From: Sorex araneus
Taxonomy: Eukaryota > Chordata > Mammalia > Eulipotyphla > Soricidae
NCBI RefSeq assembly: GCF_027595985.1
Contig: NC_073307.1
Span: 119,812,678-119,876,677 of the forward strand
Reading direction: 5' to 3'
Length of the DNA: 64,000 nt
Shown here: positions 34,368 to 48,854 of the stretch, piece after piece
How the letters are laid out: every line of letters starts with the position of its first letter
Numbering within the stretch: the first letter of the stretch is position 1
Made by a program: the position numbers and the translations under genes
The notes under the pieces: model-generated
The model's input: only the letters and a program-made list of their open reading frames with translations
Databases searched by the model: none
What the model was told of the DNA's origin: nothing

Positions 34368-35513
34368 TTACAATTTATTTATTTATTTTTTTATTGAATC
34401 ACCATGTGGAAAGTTACAAAGTTCTCAGGCTTAAGTCTGAGTTATACAATATTCAAACACCCATCCCTTCACTAGTGCCCATCTTCAGCACCAAAAACCC
34501 CAGTATACCTTCCGCCCCTTCCCCCCCACCCCCTACTGTATAACTGATGAAATTCACTTCATTTTCTCTTTACCTTGATTACATTCCATATTTCAGCACC
34601 AAACCCACTATTGTTGTTGGAGTTTCCCCCCAAGAAAGACAGCTGTACTACCAAGGAAGCATCTGATAATTAGTTTTCCATTGCTTAGAATGGAGAGATA
34701 TGTAGTCCCACTGCTCAAGTACATAAGTCTTTTTTTTCCTTTTTTCTTTTCCTTTTATTTTCTCACCCCTCTTCCCTCGCCTCATAGTATGGTGGATGCC
34801 ACGCTGCATTTCTCCCCGAAAATGGGAAACAACTAGGAAAGAGGGATATTCCTCTTCTCAGCTGGCGTGGGGCTATGTCTTAGTTCACAGTCTAGAGAAA
34901 TGGCTGCTACTTTGATGACCTTCAATATTTCAACAAAAAACTCACTGTTATTGTTTGGAGTTTCCCCCCAAAGTCAGACCTGCTAAAAAGGAACCGTTTC
35001 ATATTGCTGAAAATTAAGAGATGTTAATTGTTTTGGATTTCTGTATAAAGTCCAGGGAGAGTTCTGCCAGAAATTGCATAGCCCAGCTCACAGTCCCAGT
35101 GCATTGCTATAAGAAGCTGCTCTGGGTGCCAAAATGGGTTAGAAGACCTCTGGGACCGAAGTCTTTAGGAGCAGAGGGTCCGTTTCACTCTCAGCCACTC
35201 CGGATTTATCTGGGCTGAGGGTGTGCCAGTAACACCCACTTTCCATAATTGCATATTAGCCCCAAACTGCAAGAACTGTATACCTCTGGGTTAGGAGTCT
35301 TAGAAGGTGGCTCTCGCCACGTGGATATTGCTGCCGCCGCCATTTTCTGTGCAGAAAAACAGGGTGGAGAGGAAAAAATACATCCCCGGGCAGCGCGGAA
35401 TTGTAGCCCAGCTCACAGTCCCAGTGCATTGCTGGAAGAAGCTGTTCTGGATTCCAAAATGGGTTAGAAGACCTCTGGAATCAAAGTCTTTAGGAGCAGA
35501 GGGTCCTTTTTTT
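34368..35513 (-). mobile_element. Composite L1 insertion, unit C only
   Basis: 34368-34700 is an antisense L1 3' end (TTTTTTATTGAATCACCATG, CACCCATCCCTTCACTAGTG); 34910-35030 a second similar piece. 35079-35513 holds two about 105-bp direct copies (CCCAGCTCACAGTCCCAGTG at 35089 and 35408) spaced about 320 bp, with GCCGCCGCCATTTTC between, which on the minus strand reads as a YY1-like AAAATGGCGGC as in L1 5' UTRs. D has the empty site at about 51432. Confidence 0.5.
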
Positions 35514-35621
35514 TTAACCAAACTATTTTGAACTTGTTTTATTCTTCCTCTGATATTACTGAACCGAACAGAAAGAGAATTCTTGTTTTCAAATCTTCCT
35601 CGGGCAGTTTTTTCTATGTTT

Positions 35622-35794
35622 GTTTTTGGGTCACACCCAGCAATGCAAAGGGGATACTTACTCCTGGCTCAGCACTTTAGAATTACTCCTGGTGGTGTAC
35701 GGGGAGGACCATATGGGATACTGGGAAACAAACCCAGGTCTGCCACCCACACGCAAGGCAAATGCCCTACCCACTGTGTTATCACTCCAGCCAC
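35622..35794 (-). repeat. SOR-type SINE, unit C
   Basis: TTTTTGGGTCACACCCAGCA start, GTTATCACTCCAGCC end. Orthologous copy in D at 51541-51722; B has lost it in a deletion. Confidence 0.82.
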
Positions 35795-35883
35795 TCCTCG
35801 GGCAGTTTTAACGGTTTGAAATAGCTGAGGAGCTTCCAGGCCATATAAATGCCGATTATCATCACCATCACCACCACCAATAC

Positions 35884-35915
<32 letters not shown>

Positions 35916-35999
35916 CCACTATTTTGTTCCTGGTGCTACATTGGCATTTGTCATGGATCTCAAGTTCGAAGCAGCCCAGTAATGAACAAGGGCTCCTTT

Positions 36000-36960
36000 T
36001 TTTATTATTTTTTTAAATTCTTATTGGTGAATCACCTTGAGGAACAGTTACAAACTTAAGAACTCTAATGTTTGCATTTCCTTTACATTCCTCCACCAGG
36101 CCCAGTCTCTTACACCAATGTTCCCAGTATCCTTCCCACCAACCCCACCCCAACCCCACCAGCCCACCCAGCCTCTGCAGCAGGGTATTCCCTTTTGTTC
36201 TCTCTCCTGTTGGATGTTGTAGTTTGCAATAGAGGGTATTGAATGGCCATCATATTCCGTCTATAGCCTACTTTCCGCACACAGCTTTCAACCCGAGTGG
36301 ATCCTCCCAACATTCTGTACTAGGTGTTCTCTTCTCTATCTCAGCTGCCTTTTCCCCCAGCATGTGAAGCCAGTTTGCAAGCTGTGGGGAAAATCTCCTG
36401 GTTCTTATCTCTACAACTCTTGGGTGTTAGACTCCCATTCTGCAACTTTCTATTCCACATAGGAGTGCGATCTTTCTATGTCTGTCTCTCTCTTTTTGAC
36501 TCATTTCAGTTAACATGATAATATCCATGTTGTTTACTTATATGCAAATTTCATGACTTCATCTTTTCGAACAGCTGCGTAGTAAGTATTCCATTGTGTA
36601 GATATACCAAAGTTGTTTTAACCAGTCATCTCTTTTGGCACTCCTTTTTTTTTTTTTTAGATTTTGGCTATTGTAAACAGTGCTGCAATGAACATACAAA
36701 TGCAGATGTCATTTCTAGTATAGCCATCTGCCTCTTCGCGATAGACTCGTATACCAAAGTTGCAGGCTATAAAATCAATACCCAAAAGGCCATGGGTTTC
36801 CTATATGCAAATAATGAGAGAGAAGAAAGCAACGTGATAAAAGCAATACCATTCACAATTGGACCTCAAGATATCAAGGACCTCGGAATCAGCTTAACTA
36901 AGGAGGTAAAGGAATTGTATGGGAAAGAGCTCCCATTTGTAAGGTCATGTTGTTACCTCT
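36000..36960 (-). mobile_element. 5'-inverted (twin-primed) L1, unit C
   Basis: 36003-36735 antisense 3' UTR and ORF2 end; 36736-36950 sense ORF2, open and readable: VAGYKINTQKAMGFLYANNE, then IPFTIGPQDIKDLG, LTKEVKELYGKE. Uninterrupted, so the cleanest of the three copies. Confidence 0.87.
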
Positions 36961-36964
36961 GACT

Positions 36965-38165
36965 CTCCTGATTTTTGGCCATTTTCGAACTTCTTTTGTT
37001 GGAGTAGCTAGATCCGAGATGATTTAAAGGGCAGACTCGGCCAGGAGAGATGGGAGAGCAGATGGGAGACTTGCCTTTACTGAGGTCAACCCAGCTCGAT
37101 CCCTGAAACCCCTATAGTCTCCTGTGCATCACCAGGAGTAATTCCTGAGTGCAGAGCCAGGGTGAGGCCTGAGCACCGCCAGGTGTGAACAAAAAGAAAT
37201 AAAAATAAAAAGGCAATGAGAATGGAGCAGAATATGGAGACAAGATGGAGGAGAGGGGTATGCATATTGGACCCAACAGAAATAGAACCATAGTTGGGAA
37301 GCACCAGAGGAAGTGGAGGATAAAGAGCTAGCAGTGTACTTCAGGCACGAGACACGTGCAGACAGGACCAACTCTTATCCCTAGTTTTCCTCCTTAAGAG
37401 CATATTATGATATGGTTAGTATTGCAGTTTTGCCCCCTCTTACAAACTTTTCTACATGCATTATGGGCTGTCGTACTACACAAGCAATTCACTTATATAA
37501 TCCACACCCATCAGCCATCCAGTGAAGGGCTACATAAAACCCCCATCATGTGATGCAATTTCCTGATCCACCTTAATATTAGAGTATAAAAATTACTGCT
37601 TGAGCATAATAGAGCCAACTATACTTCCTTGTGTTGGAGGGGGTAGGGTGAGAGGGACACACTTAGCAGTATTGAGGGTTCATTCCTGGCTTAGTCCTCA
37701 GGGATCCTTTTGCTGGCAGGGGGCTCTTAGGGATCACATGGGTATATGGTTCAAACCCAGATAAGCTATGTGCATGGCAAATGCCCAACTCGATGTACTC
37801 TCTGGTTCCTCAATAATAGTCCCTGTGTCTGACACCCTTTTGTTTTCATGAGATGTGGTGGTTGATCTTTCTGAATTTTATGGACAAGGCGCTACACAAA
37901 ATTCTGTCTCTTTGTTCAGCCACCCAGAGAGTTCTCTCCCTCAACTCCCTTTCCTGCCATCTTGGCCCCACTTCCTTTTTGATTTCACTTTCTTGCTTTG
38001 TTTTTGGCCCACCCAGCAGTGCTCAGGGGTTACTTTGTACTCCTGGTAGTGCTCGGCGCAGTTCATATAGAATGCAGGGTCAAACCTGAGTCGGCCTCCT
38101 GCAAGGCAAACACCTTACTTGCCAGACTGTCTCTCTTGGCCTTGGATTTCATTTCTGACACCTTC
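36965..38165. other. Intergenic stretch before the orphan promoter, unit C
   Basis: Homologous to 20340-21600. SINEs: plus 37040-37195, minus 37670-37810, minus 38010-38140. No exon. Confidence 0.6.
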
Positions 38166-38384
38166 CAGATACACCAGCAGGGATCATCCTGAAAAAACAG
38201 ACTTCAAGCCTTCGAGGTGGAGTCTCTACCCCAACTCCCACTGTCCAGCAGCCTAGATGCCCGAATCCAGGTGCTCCAATATGCACCATGACCTCAGGTG
38301 CCCTCTCAGCCAGGCTGCCCCTGTGAGCACAGCTGGACACCTGGCCTAGGTCACAGTCAAACAGCAAACAGCCCTGTGTGCTCA

Positions 38385-38625
38385 GGTTTACACAACCAGG
38401 ACCATAACCTGAGGATGAAGAAACCACTGATGTCTGAGTAGTTTTCCTGTGCAATTTTCCAGAATTATGGTTTGCAGGGACTTTCCTGGGCTCCACACCT
38501 GCCCTTTCTTCTCTCCCCATGACGCCTGTAGGAAGGAGCACTGGCGGGGCAGTAGATCTCCCGGGCCAGAGGGACCAGCATCTCCACTGGAAAGGAGGGA
38601 GGGGCTGCTCCCAAAAGTGATCTAT
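38385..38625 (+). promoter_or_regulatory. Orphan plus-strand SAA promoter, unit C
   Basis: Same block as at 21.8 kb; kB site GGGACTTTCC at 38477-38486. The TATA position reads CACTGGCGGGGCAG. No coding exon lies downstream before the next unit. Confidence 0.68.
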
Positions 38626-38629
38626 GTAG

Positions 38630-39345
38630 CTCAGCTTACTCAGTTCCCTCTTTCTGAATTAGATTGCAAGTGCCTTCTAAACAAAATTTTCCTCCTCTGG
38701 GCCTAACAGATAGTACAGGGGTTAAGGTGCTTGCCTTGCAGGCACCAACTCCAGTTCCGAGTCCAGGACCACATTTTCCCCCTGAGCACTACCAGGAGGA
38801 ATCCCCAAGACCCTCTCAGTGTGGCATCACGAACCACCCCTAGGACCCGTGGACCCTTGAGTACTCTCAAGGGCTGGAGCTTCTGCCTTAGACTGTGTGG
38901 TAGGATGTGCCAGGTGTATGAAGAGCTTTTTAACAGAGAGAAAAAAACACAAGATTCACATCATTAAGGCCAGTGTTTTTTTCTTTTGGCTAAACCCAGC
39001 GTTGCTCAGATTTGTTCCCTCTGGTTCTGCACTCAGGGATCATACCAGGCAGTGCTCAGGGGACTCTAGGAGATGCCAGGAATGGAACCCATGTTAGTTG
39101 CTCGCAGAGCAAGTGCCCTACCTGTTGTACTATATTATTCTTACCCCTCACGGAGTTTTCTTTGCTTTTGTTTTTTGCTTTTGTGGACCACACCTGGCGA
39201 TACTCTGGGATTATTCCTACTCTGCACTCAGGGTCACTCCTGGTGGTGCTGAGGGGACTGCATGGGATTCCAGAGACAGAAACCAGCATGGATCTCATAC
39301 AAAACAAATTCCCTACACGTTGTACTATGAATTCGCCTCCATTGA
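38630..39345. repeat. SINEs below the orphan promoter, unit C
   Basis: Plus 38697-38830; minus 38985-39145; minus 39165-39335 (worn copies). Homologues: 22115-22690 and 55250-55880. Confidence 0.65.
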
Positions 39346-41380
39346 CCCACAACTGAGTTGTAGAGAAAGCACAACCTTTATTCAAAGCAAGAAATCCTTG
39401 TCCCAGCCAGCTGGGTCCTTCCCACTCCTGCCAATAGAGGACATGAATATGAGTCCAGAACAGTATACGATTCCCCTCAGGACATTGCATGAAGCATGAT
39501 CAGCGGTCCAAAGGCTGTCCATTCTTTTTCTAAAATTCGTTGACACATCTGTCGGGGCTCAGGGCTTACTCCTGGAGGAACTGGGAGACCATAAACAGTG
39601 CCAGGGATGAAACACTGCATGTAATGTCAGCTGCATGCCAGGCAAATACCCTACCGGCTATAACATATCTCTGGCCCTGACCCTTCTTTTTTCCCCTCCC
39701 CCTTCCTTTCTCTTTTTTTCTATTCTTTCCCAATAGCTTTATTCAAAGAGAAATTCCCAATAGGGTTTGCTGACATTGCTTGCAGACAATGGTGTCTAGT
39801 TTCGATTCATTTGTCCTGGGCAGGCTAGTGTGAGTCCTGCCCTTGTAACTGAGTACAGGTGACAACTATTAACACACGATAAGCACGCACTCGCAATCAG
39901 CACTGCCCCTTCTCTTGGACTGACCGGCCAGAGACAGAAACAGTTCTTAGAAGTTGTCCTCAGCACTTTGAGAATTTGCCAGCTCTTGGCATGGGCAAGT
40001 GAGACAGTCAGTTATTTTGAACTTGAGAAGTCCTCAGCCGGTCACGCCTCTTCCCCAACTAGGAGATGGGAAACTGAGGCTCAGAGCAACATGTTTTTAG
40101 CCAGGAACATACAGCCGCCAGCAGTGGGCAGAGCAGACAATGACGCAGATGTGCATGAGGATAAAAGCCTGTCCAGGTGGTTGTCTCGGGTCAGGGGTTC
40201 CTCCTGGATCTACAGGAAAAAAATCAATCCTGATTGGATTGGGAGACTATATGGAATACCGGGATTGAACCCCATGTGCAAGGCAAACACCCTATCTGTT
40301 GACTATCTGGCTCCTGGCTTCTCTTTCTCTTGGGATTACCTCAAATGCCTGGGTTATGTTTTGTTGTTGGTTAATGGAATGGTGTTATTGGAAAAATAGC
40401 TGCATGGAATTTCTCAAAGTGATAGTTAGAGACCAGGGAGAGAGCTCAAAATGCTGGAGGGTCCACCCAGTCTATCTTAGTTACCCCACAACCCCTAAAC
40501 CCTACCAGATATCACCCTGGAAGCTCTCATCTCAGCTGCACACGCAGAGAGCAGAACAACTGATCTGAACCCCACCTCGAGTCTGGGGGCGACTGACCTG
40601 GGTGTGACCTGGGGACTTTCAGCATCTCCCCAGATGATAACAACATGCAGCCAACGCTGAGAATAGGCATCACACCCTCGAGCCTTCCCCATTGTTAGAG
40701 CAGTTTTTCAGGGGCCATTTATGTCCCTACAACTCAGAGGGACTCAGTGAGGTGTCTTCATGGTACAAGAACACATTACCTCAGGGGTTCAGGGAGACTG
40801 TGTGTTTCAGCCTTTCTCACTCCTGCCTTCCGTGGCTCCTCCTCCAACCCCAGGTCCTCGTCTCTGCTTACAGTCACAGCACTGCCAGACTAAGGCTCTT
40901 AGTGTCGTAAGGACCTGAGCGATGTCTGCAGTTTGGCTGGTCGCTGCGGGGTACGCTGCTTCCTCTAGTGGGTAAGAGCAGGGGTGCTCTGAGCATCTCA
41001 GGACAGCCCTGAACAGACTCCTCGGTGGTGCTAACATTGAGAAATATTGACGCTGAGAAACCCTGTCTAGAATGACACCTCCCGTTTCCTGTAAACACAG
41101 GACAGGGGGCTGTCAAAGCTTTGTAGGTTCGCTCCATCTCTTTCTCCCCTGCAGTTTAGGGACTGTCTGGGGTTAGGAAAAGGTAAAACAAGACGGAGGC
41201 TTGTAGTTGGAATGCTGAGCCCACCTCTCCTTGGGAGAAGTTCCCTCTTGCATCGTTGGGCCTGAGAGGGCCAGAGTGGGGCTTTAGGGTCACTTCCATG
41301 CAGGTAAGCACCCAGGCCCCTGCGCGGGCAGTTGGGGTGGGAGAGAGAGACTGCTCAAAATAGCTTTTAATGGTTTACCT
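39345..41380. other. End of unit C; two possible 3' ends, otherwise unassigned
   Basis: AATAAA occurs on the minus strand at about 39379 (CTTTGAATAAAGGTTGTG) and 39743 (CTTTGAATAAAGCTATTG); the same two sites recur in D at about 55928 and 56290. No coding exon could be tied to them. A minus-strand SINE remnant lies at 40190-40320. 40330-41350 has no recognised repeat or exon. Confidence 0.4.
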
Positions 41381-41507
41381 CATGATGATTCAATAAAAAA
41401 ACAAACAAACAAAAAACAACACAACAAAAAAATAAATGAAGGAAAGACTGAAGAAAGGAGTGATTCCTGCGTGCAGAGCCAGAAGTAAGCCCTGAGCACA
41501 GCTAGGG

Positions 41508-41560
41508 GTGTGGCAAGAAAGAAAAAGAAAGAAAGAAAGAAGAAAGAAAGAAAGAAAGAA

Positions 41561-41604
<44 letters not shown>

Positions 41605-41707
41605 GAAGGAAGGAAGGAAGGAAGGAAGGAAGGAAGGAAGGAAGGAAGGAAGGAAGGAAGGAAGGAAGGAAGGAAGAAAGGAAGGAAGGAAGGAAGGAAG
41701 GAAGGAA

Positions 41708-41793
<86 letters not shown>

Positions 41794-41812
41794 AAAGAAA
41801 GAAAGAAAGGGG
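41508..41812 (+). repeat. Long (GAAA)n/(GGAA)n purine tract, unit D
   Basis: About 300 bp of pure purine, AAAG at both ends and about 140 bp of GGAA in the middle, following a SINE tail (GCGTGCAGAGCCAGAAGTAA). Any long frames read through it are artefacts of the repeat. Confidence 0.95.
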
Positions 41813-41819
41813 CAAGAGA

Positions 41820-42400
41820 AGTTAAAATTATAATATATCTAGTAAAGTGATTACCCTGTATGCTGCCAAGCTGAGTTTGATCCCATACCGTATTGTCCTA
41901 AAACACTGACAGGGGTAATTGCTGAGTGAAGATCTAGGAGTAACCCCTGGGTATCAACAGGTGTGGTACCAAAGACAAACCAAAAATATAATCATTAGAG
42001 TGAAGAGGAGTCTATTATAGGAAAGGAATTCAGTCCTATAGAAGAGGAGAAAATATTTGCAGATCATATTTGATAAAGGATTTGTATCCAGGACATATAA
42101 CGAACTCATCTGACCAAAAACAAATAAGGGTCAAAACAGATGGTACATTGGGTGAGGAGCTTGGCTTGTATGTGGCTGGCCAGGGTTGAATCCCTAGAAT
42201 CCCATATCAGTAGAACTGTGGTTCTCAGAGGGCTATTTGGAAGAGATAACTAAAAATTATTGCTGAATGGGTATGAAGCTCCAATTTGTTGGTTGAAGAG
42301 AGATTAAGGAATTAAAAAGTTTCAGAGACTGGAGTGATAGTCCATTAGGTATGGTAGGATTGATTTACGGCATCGGATATGGTCAATGAGCACCAGCAGG
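41820..42400. repeat. Old SINE stretch, start of unit D
   Basis: Homologous to 2155-2730 of A. SINE remnants at about 41835-41965, 42125-42225 and 42325-42400; the last is cut off at GAGCACCAGCAGG. Confidence 0.6.
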
Positions 42401-42846
42401 CCGCCAAGATGTGATACTGGGGGCCGCACGTGTGTGTGGCCTCTCCGCAGCTGCACGAGCGTGACTCCAGACCCAGCTAAACTACTTTCAGCATGGGCAG
42501 TTCTTCGCAGAATGTCTCAGGACTGAGAACTAAGCCGTGGCCCCATGCCCGCCCAAAAGGGGAAAGGTATTTCTCTCTCGCCTCTTCCTTGCAGGCAGTG
42601 AAGGGCGTGGTGACCGCCATATTATGACGACCACAGATGGGGTTTACAAGCTTGCAATGATCCAATATCTGGAAGAAATCTCCCTGGACTTAGTGGCTAA
42701 AGTACAGAAATCCAAAACCGCCTATCTCTTCACAACAGGTCTGACTCTAGTGGGGTACTCCTAACAATAATAGTGAAGTTTGTGTTGAAGTATTGAATGT
42801 AACCAAAGTAAATAGAAAGTAAAGTGAAATTTATCAGTTACAAGGG
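42400..42846. other. Unit D-specific insert of unknown origin
   Basis: About 445 bp that interrupts a SINE and has no counterpart in A, B, C or E. It starts CCGCCAAGATGTGATACTGG and ends in AAATTTATCAGTTACAAG plus a G run. It could be the truncated 3' end of an L1 or LTR element; no coding signature seen. Confidence 0.45.
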
Positions 42847-43250
42847 GGGGGTGCGGGGGTGACCATATGGGATGCTGGGAATCGAACCCGGGTTGGCCGC
42901 GTGCAAGGCAAATGCCCTACCTCCTGTGCTATTGCTCCAGCCCCCTCTTCCCTTTTCTTGTTTTTGATTCGGGGCTGATTCCTGGCTCTGTACCCAGCCT
43001 TGCCACCTCTAAATCTGTGAGGTTCTACATTCCTAAGGACTCCGTAGAAGGCATTATAAGCACATGACAGAGAAGCATCACCTCTGCCTTTCCCCAGCAA
43101 TCCTCAGGACACCACAGGTTCTGGTAAACTCTCTGAGAGAGACACTCGGTCACATGCTGGGCAAAGGCAGCGGGAAGCACCTGAGGCTCCCGGCCCCGTT
43201 CCAGCCGTGTGTCTACTATAGGACCCGCCACTAGGCTCCAAGTCTCGGAA
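42847..43250. repeat. SINE and truncated CpG block, unit D
   Basis: 42850-42944 is a near-consensus minus-strand SINE (ATTGCTCCAGCCCC end). 42945-43130 resumes the unit sequence. 43138-43250 is only about 110 bp of the CpG block, so its G4 core is deleted in D. Confidence 0.65.
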
Positions 43251-43254
43251 CTAC

Positions 43255-44330
43255 TTTTTTTTTCAGGATATTTTCTCCCTTTATTAATTTTTTGAATAAG
43301 TTTTTTAAATGTGCTTTCAGAGACTTGTTTCCAGTAACTGTTCCCATTCCATAATTCAACACCAATCCCACCACAATGACACCTTCCAAACACCATTATT
43401 TTGAATTTTCTCCCCACCACGACCCAAGCCTGACCCCTAGCAGATGCTAAATTACTTATTTTGCATTGCTCAGAATGAAGAGTATGAGATGTTGCTCCTG
43501 GAATTCTAATATTATTTGGGGTTGGAGGCATCTCTGTAGCCTGCTACTCTATTCCAATATTCTTTTGCGAGCCTCTGAATCATGGTCGTTAATGTGCTGA
43601 AATGCCTAATTTTAATTTCTTCTGATATGTATTTATACAAGTCCTTAAAGCCAGGCCGATAAATTAGCTTGTATAGCTGAGCTTGAGGTGGTTTGTGGGC
43701 CCGACTCCCTCGTACCTAAATTTGGACGTTTCATTTCTCGGTAAACTTGGTCCCAAGTTGTGAGGGTTGGGCCAAAGGCCTAGTGGCAATTTTGTGGTGT
43801 CAGGAAGCCTGAAGGCACCATCAGGCTACTGATGTCCTTGCCCTGCAGGTACACCTTGACTTCCTGGTGGCACCATACACCAGTTTAAAGAAAATTTTTT
43901 TTTTCCAATTGAATCTCGATAACTGTTACAAAGCTTTCATGATTGAGTTTCAGTCATACAGTGTTCAAACACCCATCCCTCCACCAGTGTACATTTCCCA
44001 TCCCAATGTCCCCAGGACCTGCCAGGACCTCTGCCCACCACCAAGCCCCTCACCTTTCTATGGTAGACACTTTTATTCTTACTCTGTCTCTAGCTACTTT
44101 GGGGCATTATGGTTTGCAATACAGATACTGAGAGGCCATCATGATTGGTTCTTAGTCTACATATCAGCACACACGTCACATCCTCGGCACCCTGCTTGTT
44201 TACAAGCTCTTAAAAAATGTATCTTTACTGAGCTCGCTTCGATCCTCTCTTTATATGACAATGGAAGATTATTTTCTATAACAAAAATAGAAATGTTAAT
44301 TCTCTTTATTTACCCATGGTTATTTAGAAA
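43255..44330 (-). mobile_element. L1-like fragments flanking an unassigned 300 bp, unit D
   Basis: 43255-43545: the antisense fragment present in all units. 43885-44330: a second antisense L1 3' end (TGATTGAGTTTCAGTCATAC, CCCATCCCTCCACCAGTG), found only in D. The stretch 43560-43880 between (GGGCCCGACTCCCTCGTACC) is also D-only, probably an internal part of the same element, not identified. Confidence 0.5.
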
Positions 44331-44632
44331 CTGGGGTCATAGCACAGCCGATAAATCACTTGTGTTACACAGTACAGCCCAGATTCTATTCCCCGAACTC
44401 TATAATGGTCCCTTGAGAGTAGTCAGGAGTGATTCCTGAGCACTAAGCAAGGAGTAGGGCCTGAGCACAGTCGGATACCCCAATCCACGCATATTCCTTT
44501 TGTAATTTGGTTATTAGAAGTTTCTGGGATTCTTACAGATCATCCGTATAGTACAAAATAGCTCATGTACTCAGGGAATGTCCCCTACTATTTTGTACCC
44601 AGACACCAACAACAACTTGGATTTCACAAACG

Positions 44633-44638
44633 TTTATT
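44633..44638 (-). terminator. Poly(A) signal of SAA copy D
   Basis: AATAAA on the minus strand, about 145 nt below the stop codon at 44783-44785. The sequence between aligns with the 3' UTR of the other copies, whose signals are at 5013 (A), 13520 (B), 27004 (C) and 61564 (E). Cleavage is expected about 15-25 nt further left. Confidence 0.75.
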
Positions 44639-44782
44639 AAACGATTGCTGCTCTCTTTATCAAGTGTCAAGTACGAGAGATTTAGTATTTAATTTAGATT
44701 CAATATTTGAAATTGGGTCGGCAGCTGCCTTGCCCCGCTGAGGCTCACAGTCGGGTCTCCAGAGTGCAGGTGAGGATGAAAC

Positions 44783-47827
<3,045 letters not shown>

Positions 47828-48665
47828 CTTGCTGCAGGTACACAAGCAACAATGAGGCAATTCAGGCTCTTGCAATGTAAGATTGACCCAGGCTCACATT
47901 CTGCAAAGAACTTCCACTTACATGCATAGATTGGCATGTAGATAGATAATAGATGTGGAGAGATATGTCCTGATCATCTAAGATACATTTAGAATATTTA
48001 TTCTTTGTTTCTACTTGTTTCTTCAGAATCCTAGCACTTTTCTAGGATTTACTAGAGGCTTGATACTCACAGTAATTACACTGGGCTTTCAGTGTAAACC
48101 GTTGTCCATTCCTAGCATCCCTCCTCAGCTCTGAGATCTACTGCCTCGCAGGTTTTCCTGGATCCATGGGAGGATCCTACCTCTGAAATAGCCCCTGAGT
48201 TTAAAACTCCACCAATATTTGTGGTGTGTCTCCTCTAGCCACCACTGGCTGCCCATCGAAGGCACAAACTACATAATTTCTAATGATTTTCGAGACTGAA
48301 AAGTATTCATGGGGCTGGGAGTTAACTCAAAGGGCTGGAGCACCTGCTTTGCTTCCACAGGTGCCCCAATATTTTGAACTTGGGCTGGCTGGGACGGGGG
48401 CGGCTTCTAGGCACTGTCAGAGTGACCCTGGTGATTCGAGCACCATTTCTGAGCAGAGTCATAGAGCACTGGGAGCGGTCCCCAGAAGCCTGAATAGTGC
48501 TGGGAGGCCCAGCAACAACAATGCCAAAATGAGAAGCACATCTGAGGAGACCCAATGGTCAGAAAGTTCAGTCAGGAAGGATGCAGCCCAAGAACGCTGT
48601 TGAGGAAGAGGATTGCCCCCCACCCCCACCTACAGAAGGAAACTTGGAATGTTCTAGAACCTCAC

Positions 48666-48716
48666 CTTTGGCTGCCTCTTCCTGCTGAGTCTCCTGGTGC
48701 GGCCCAGCAGTCTGCG
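48666..48716 (-). other. SAA: SAA copy D exon 1 (non-coding 5' UTR)
   Basis: The 3' edge is set by a consensus donor (minus strand AAAG|GTGAGG, base 48666 last in exon). The 5' edge is inferred at about 27-30 nt below the TATA box at 48743-48750. Intron 1 to the exon 2 acceptor (exon starts 47831, CAAG before ATG) is about 835 nt. The same exon exists in B (last base 16911) and C (last base 30512). Confidence 0.7.
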
Positions 48717-48742
48717 CTATCTGCTGGGGAAGGTGTCTCTGC

Positions 48743-48852
48743 TATATATACAGACACTTGTTCCCAGAGCACATGGGAAGAGAGGGTTGAGGCAAAACAG
48801 TGCGTTTGGGGAAATCCCTTGTGTGCAGAGCACACATTCCCTGATTGCACAA
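48743..48852 (-). promoter_or_regulatory. SAA: Acute-phase promoter of SAA copy D (C/EBP, NF-kB, TATA)
   Basis: On the minus strand, in order towards the gene: TTGTGCAAT, a strong C/EBP site (48844-48852); GGGATTTCCCC, a perfect NF-kB site (48808-48818); and TATATATA (48743-48750). The order and close spacing match the well-studied SAA promoters, where C/EBP-beta and NF-kB act together under IL-1 and IL-6. The kB site lies about 95 bp above the inferred start. Confidence 0.82.
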
Positions 48853-48854
48853 AT

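Noticed and set aside
36594-36962. Plus-strand 122-codon frame as a host gene
   Set aside because: It matches L1 ORF2 reverse-transcriptase sequence and follows the inverted L1 3' part.
39421-39480. Minus-strand CAGGAGTGGGAAGGACCC as a plus- or minus-strand SAA exon 4
   Set aside because: It resembles the GRSGKDP codons only over about 18 bases; the flanks do not fit exon 4 and no acceptor or PEKY end is found.
41390-41833. Long lysine/arginine/glutamate-rich and phenylalanine/leucine/serine-rich frames
   Set aside because: They are pure translations of the (GAAA)n/(GGAA)n tract in several frames on both strands.
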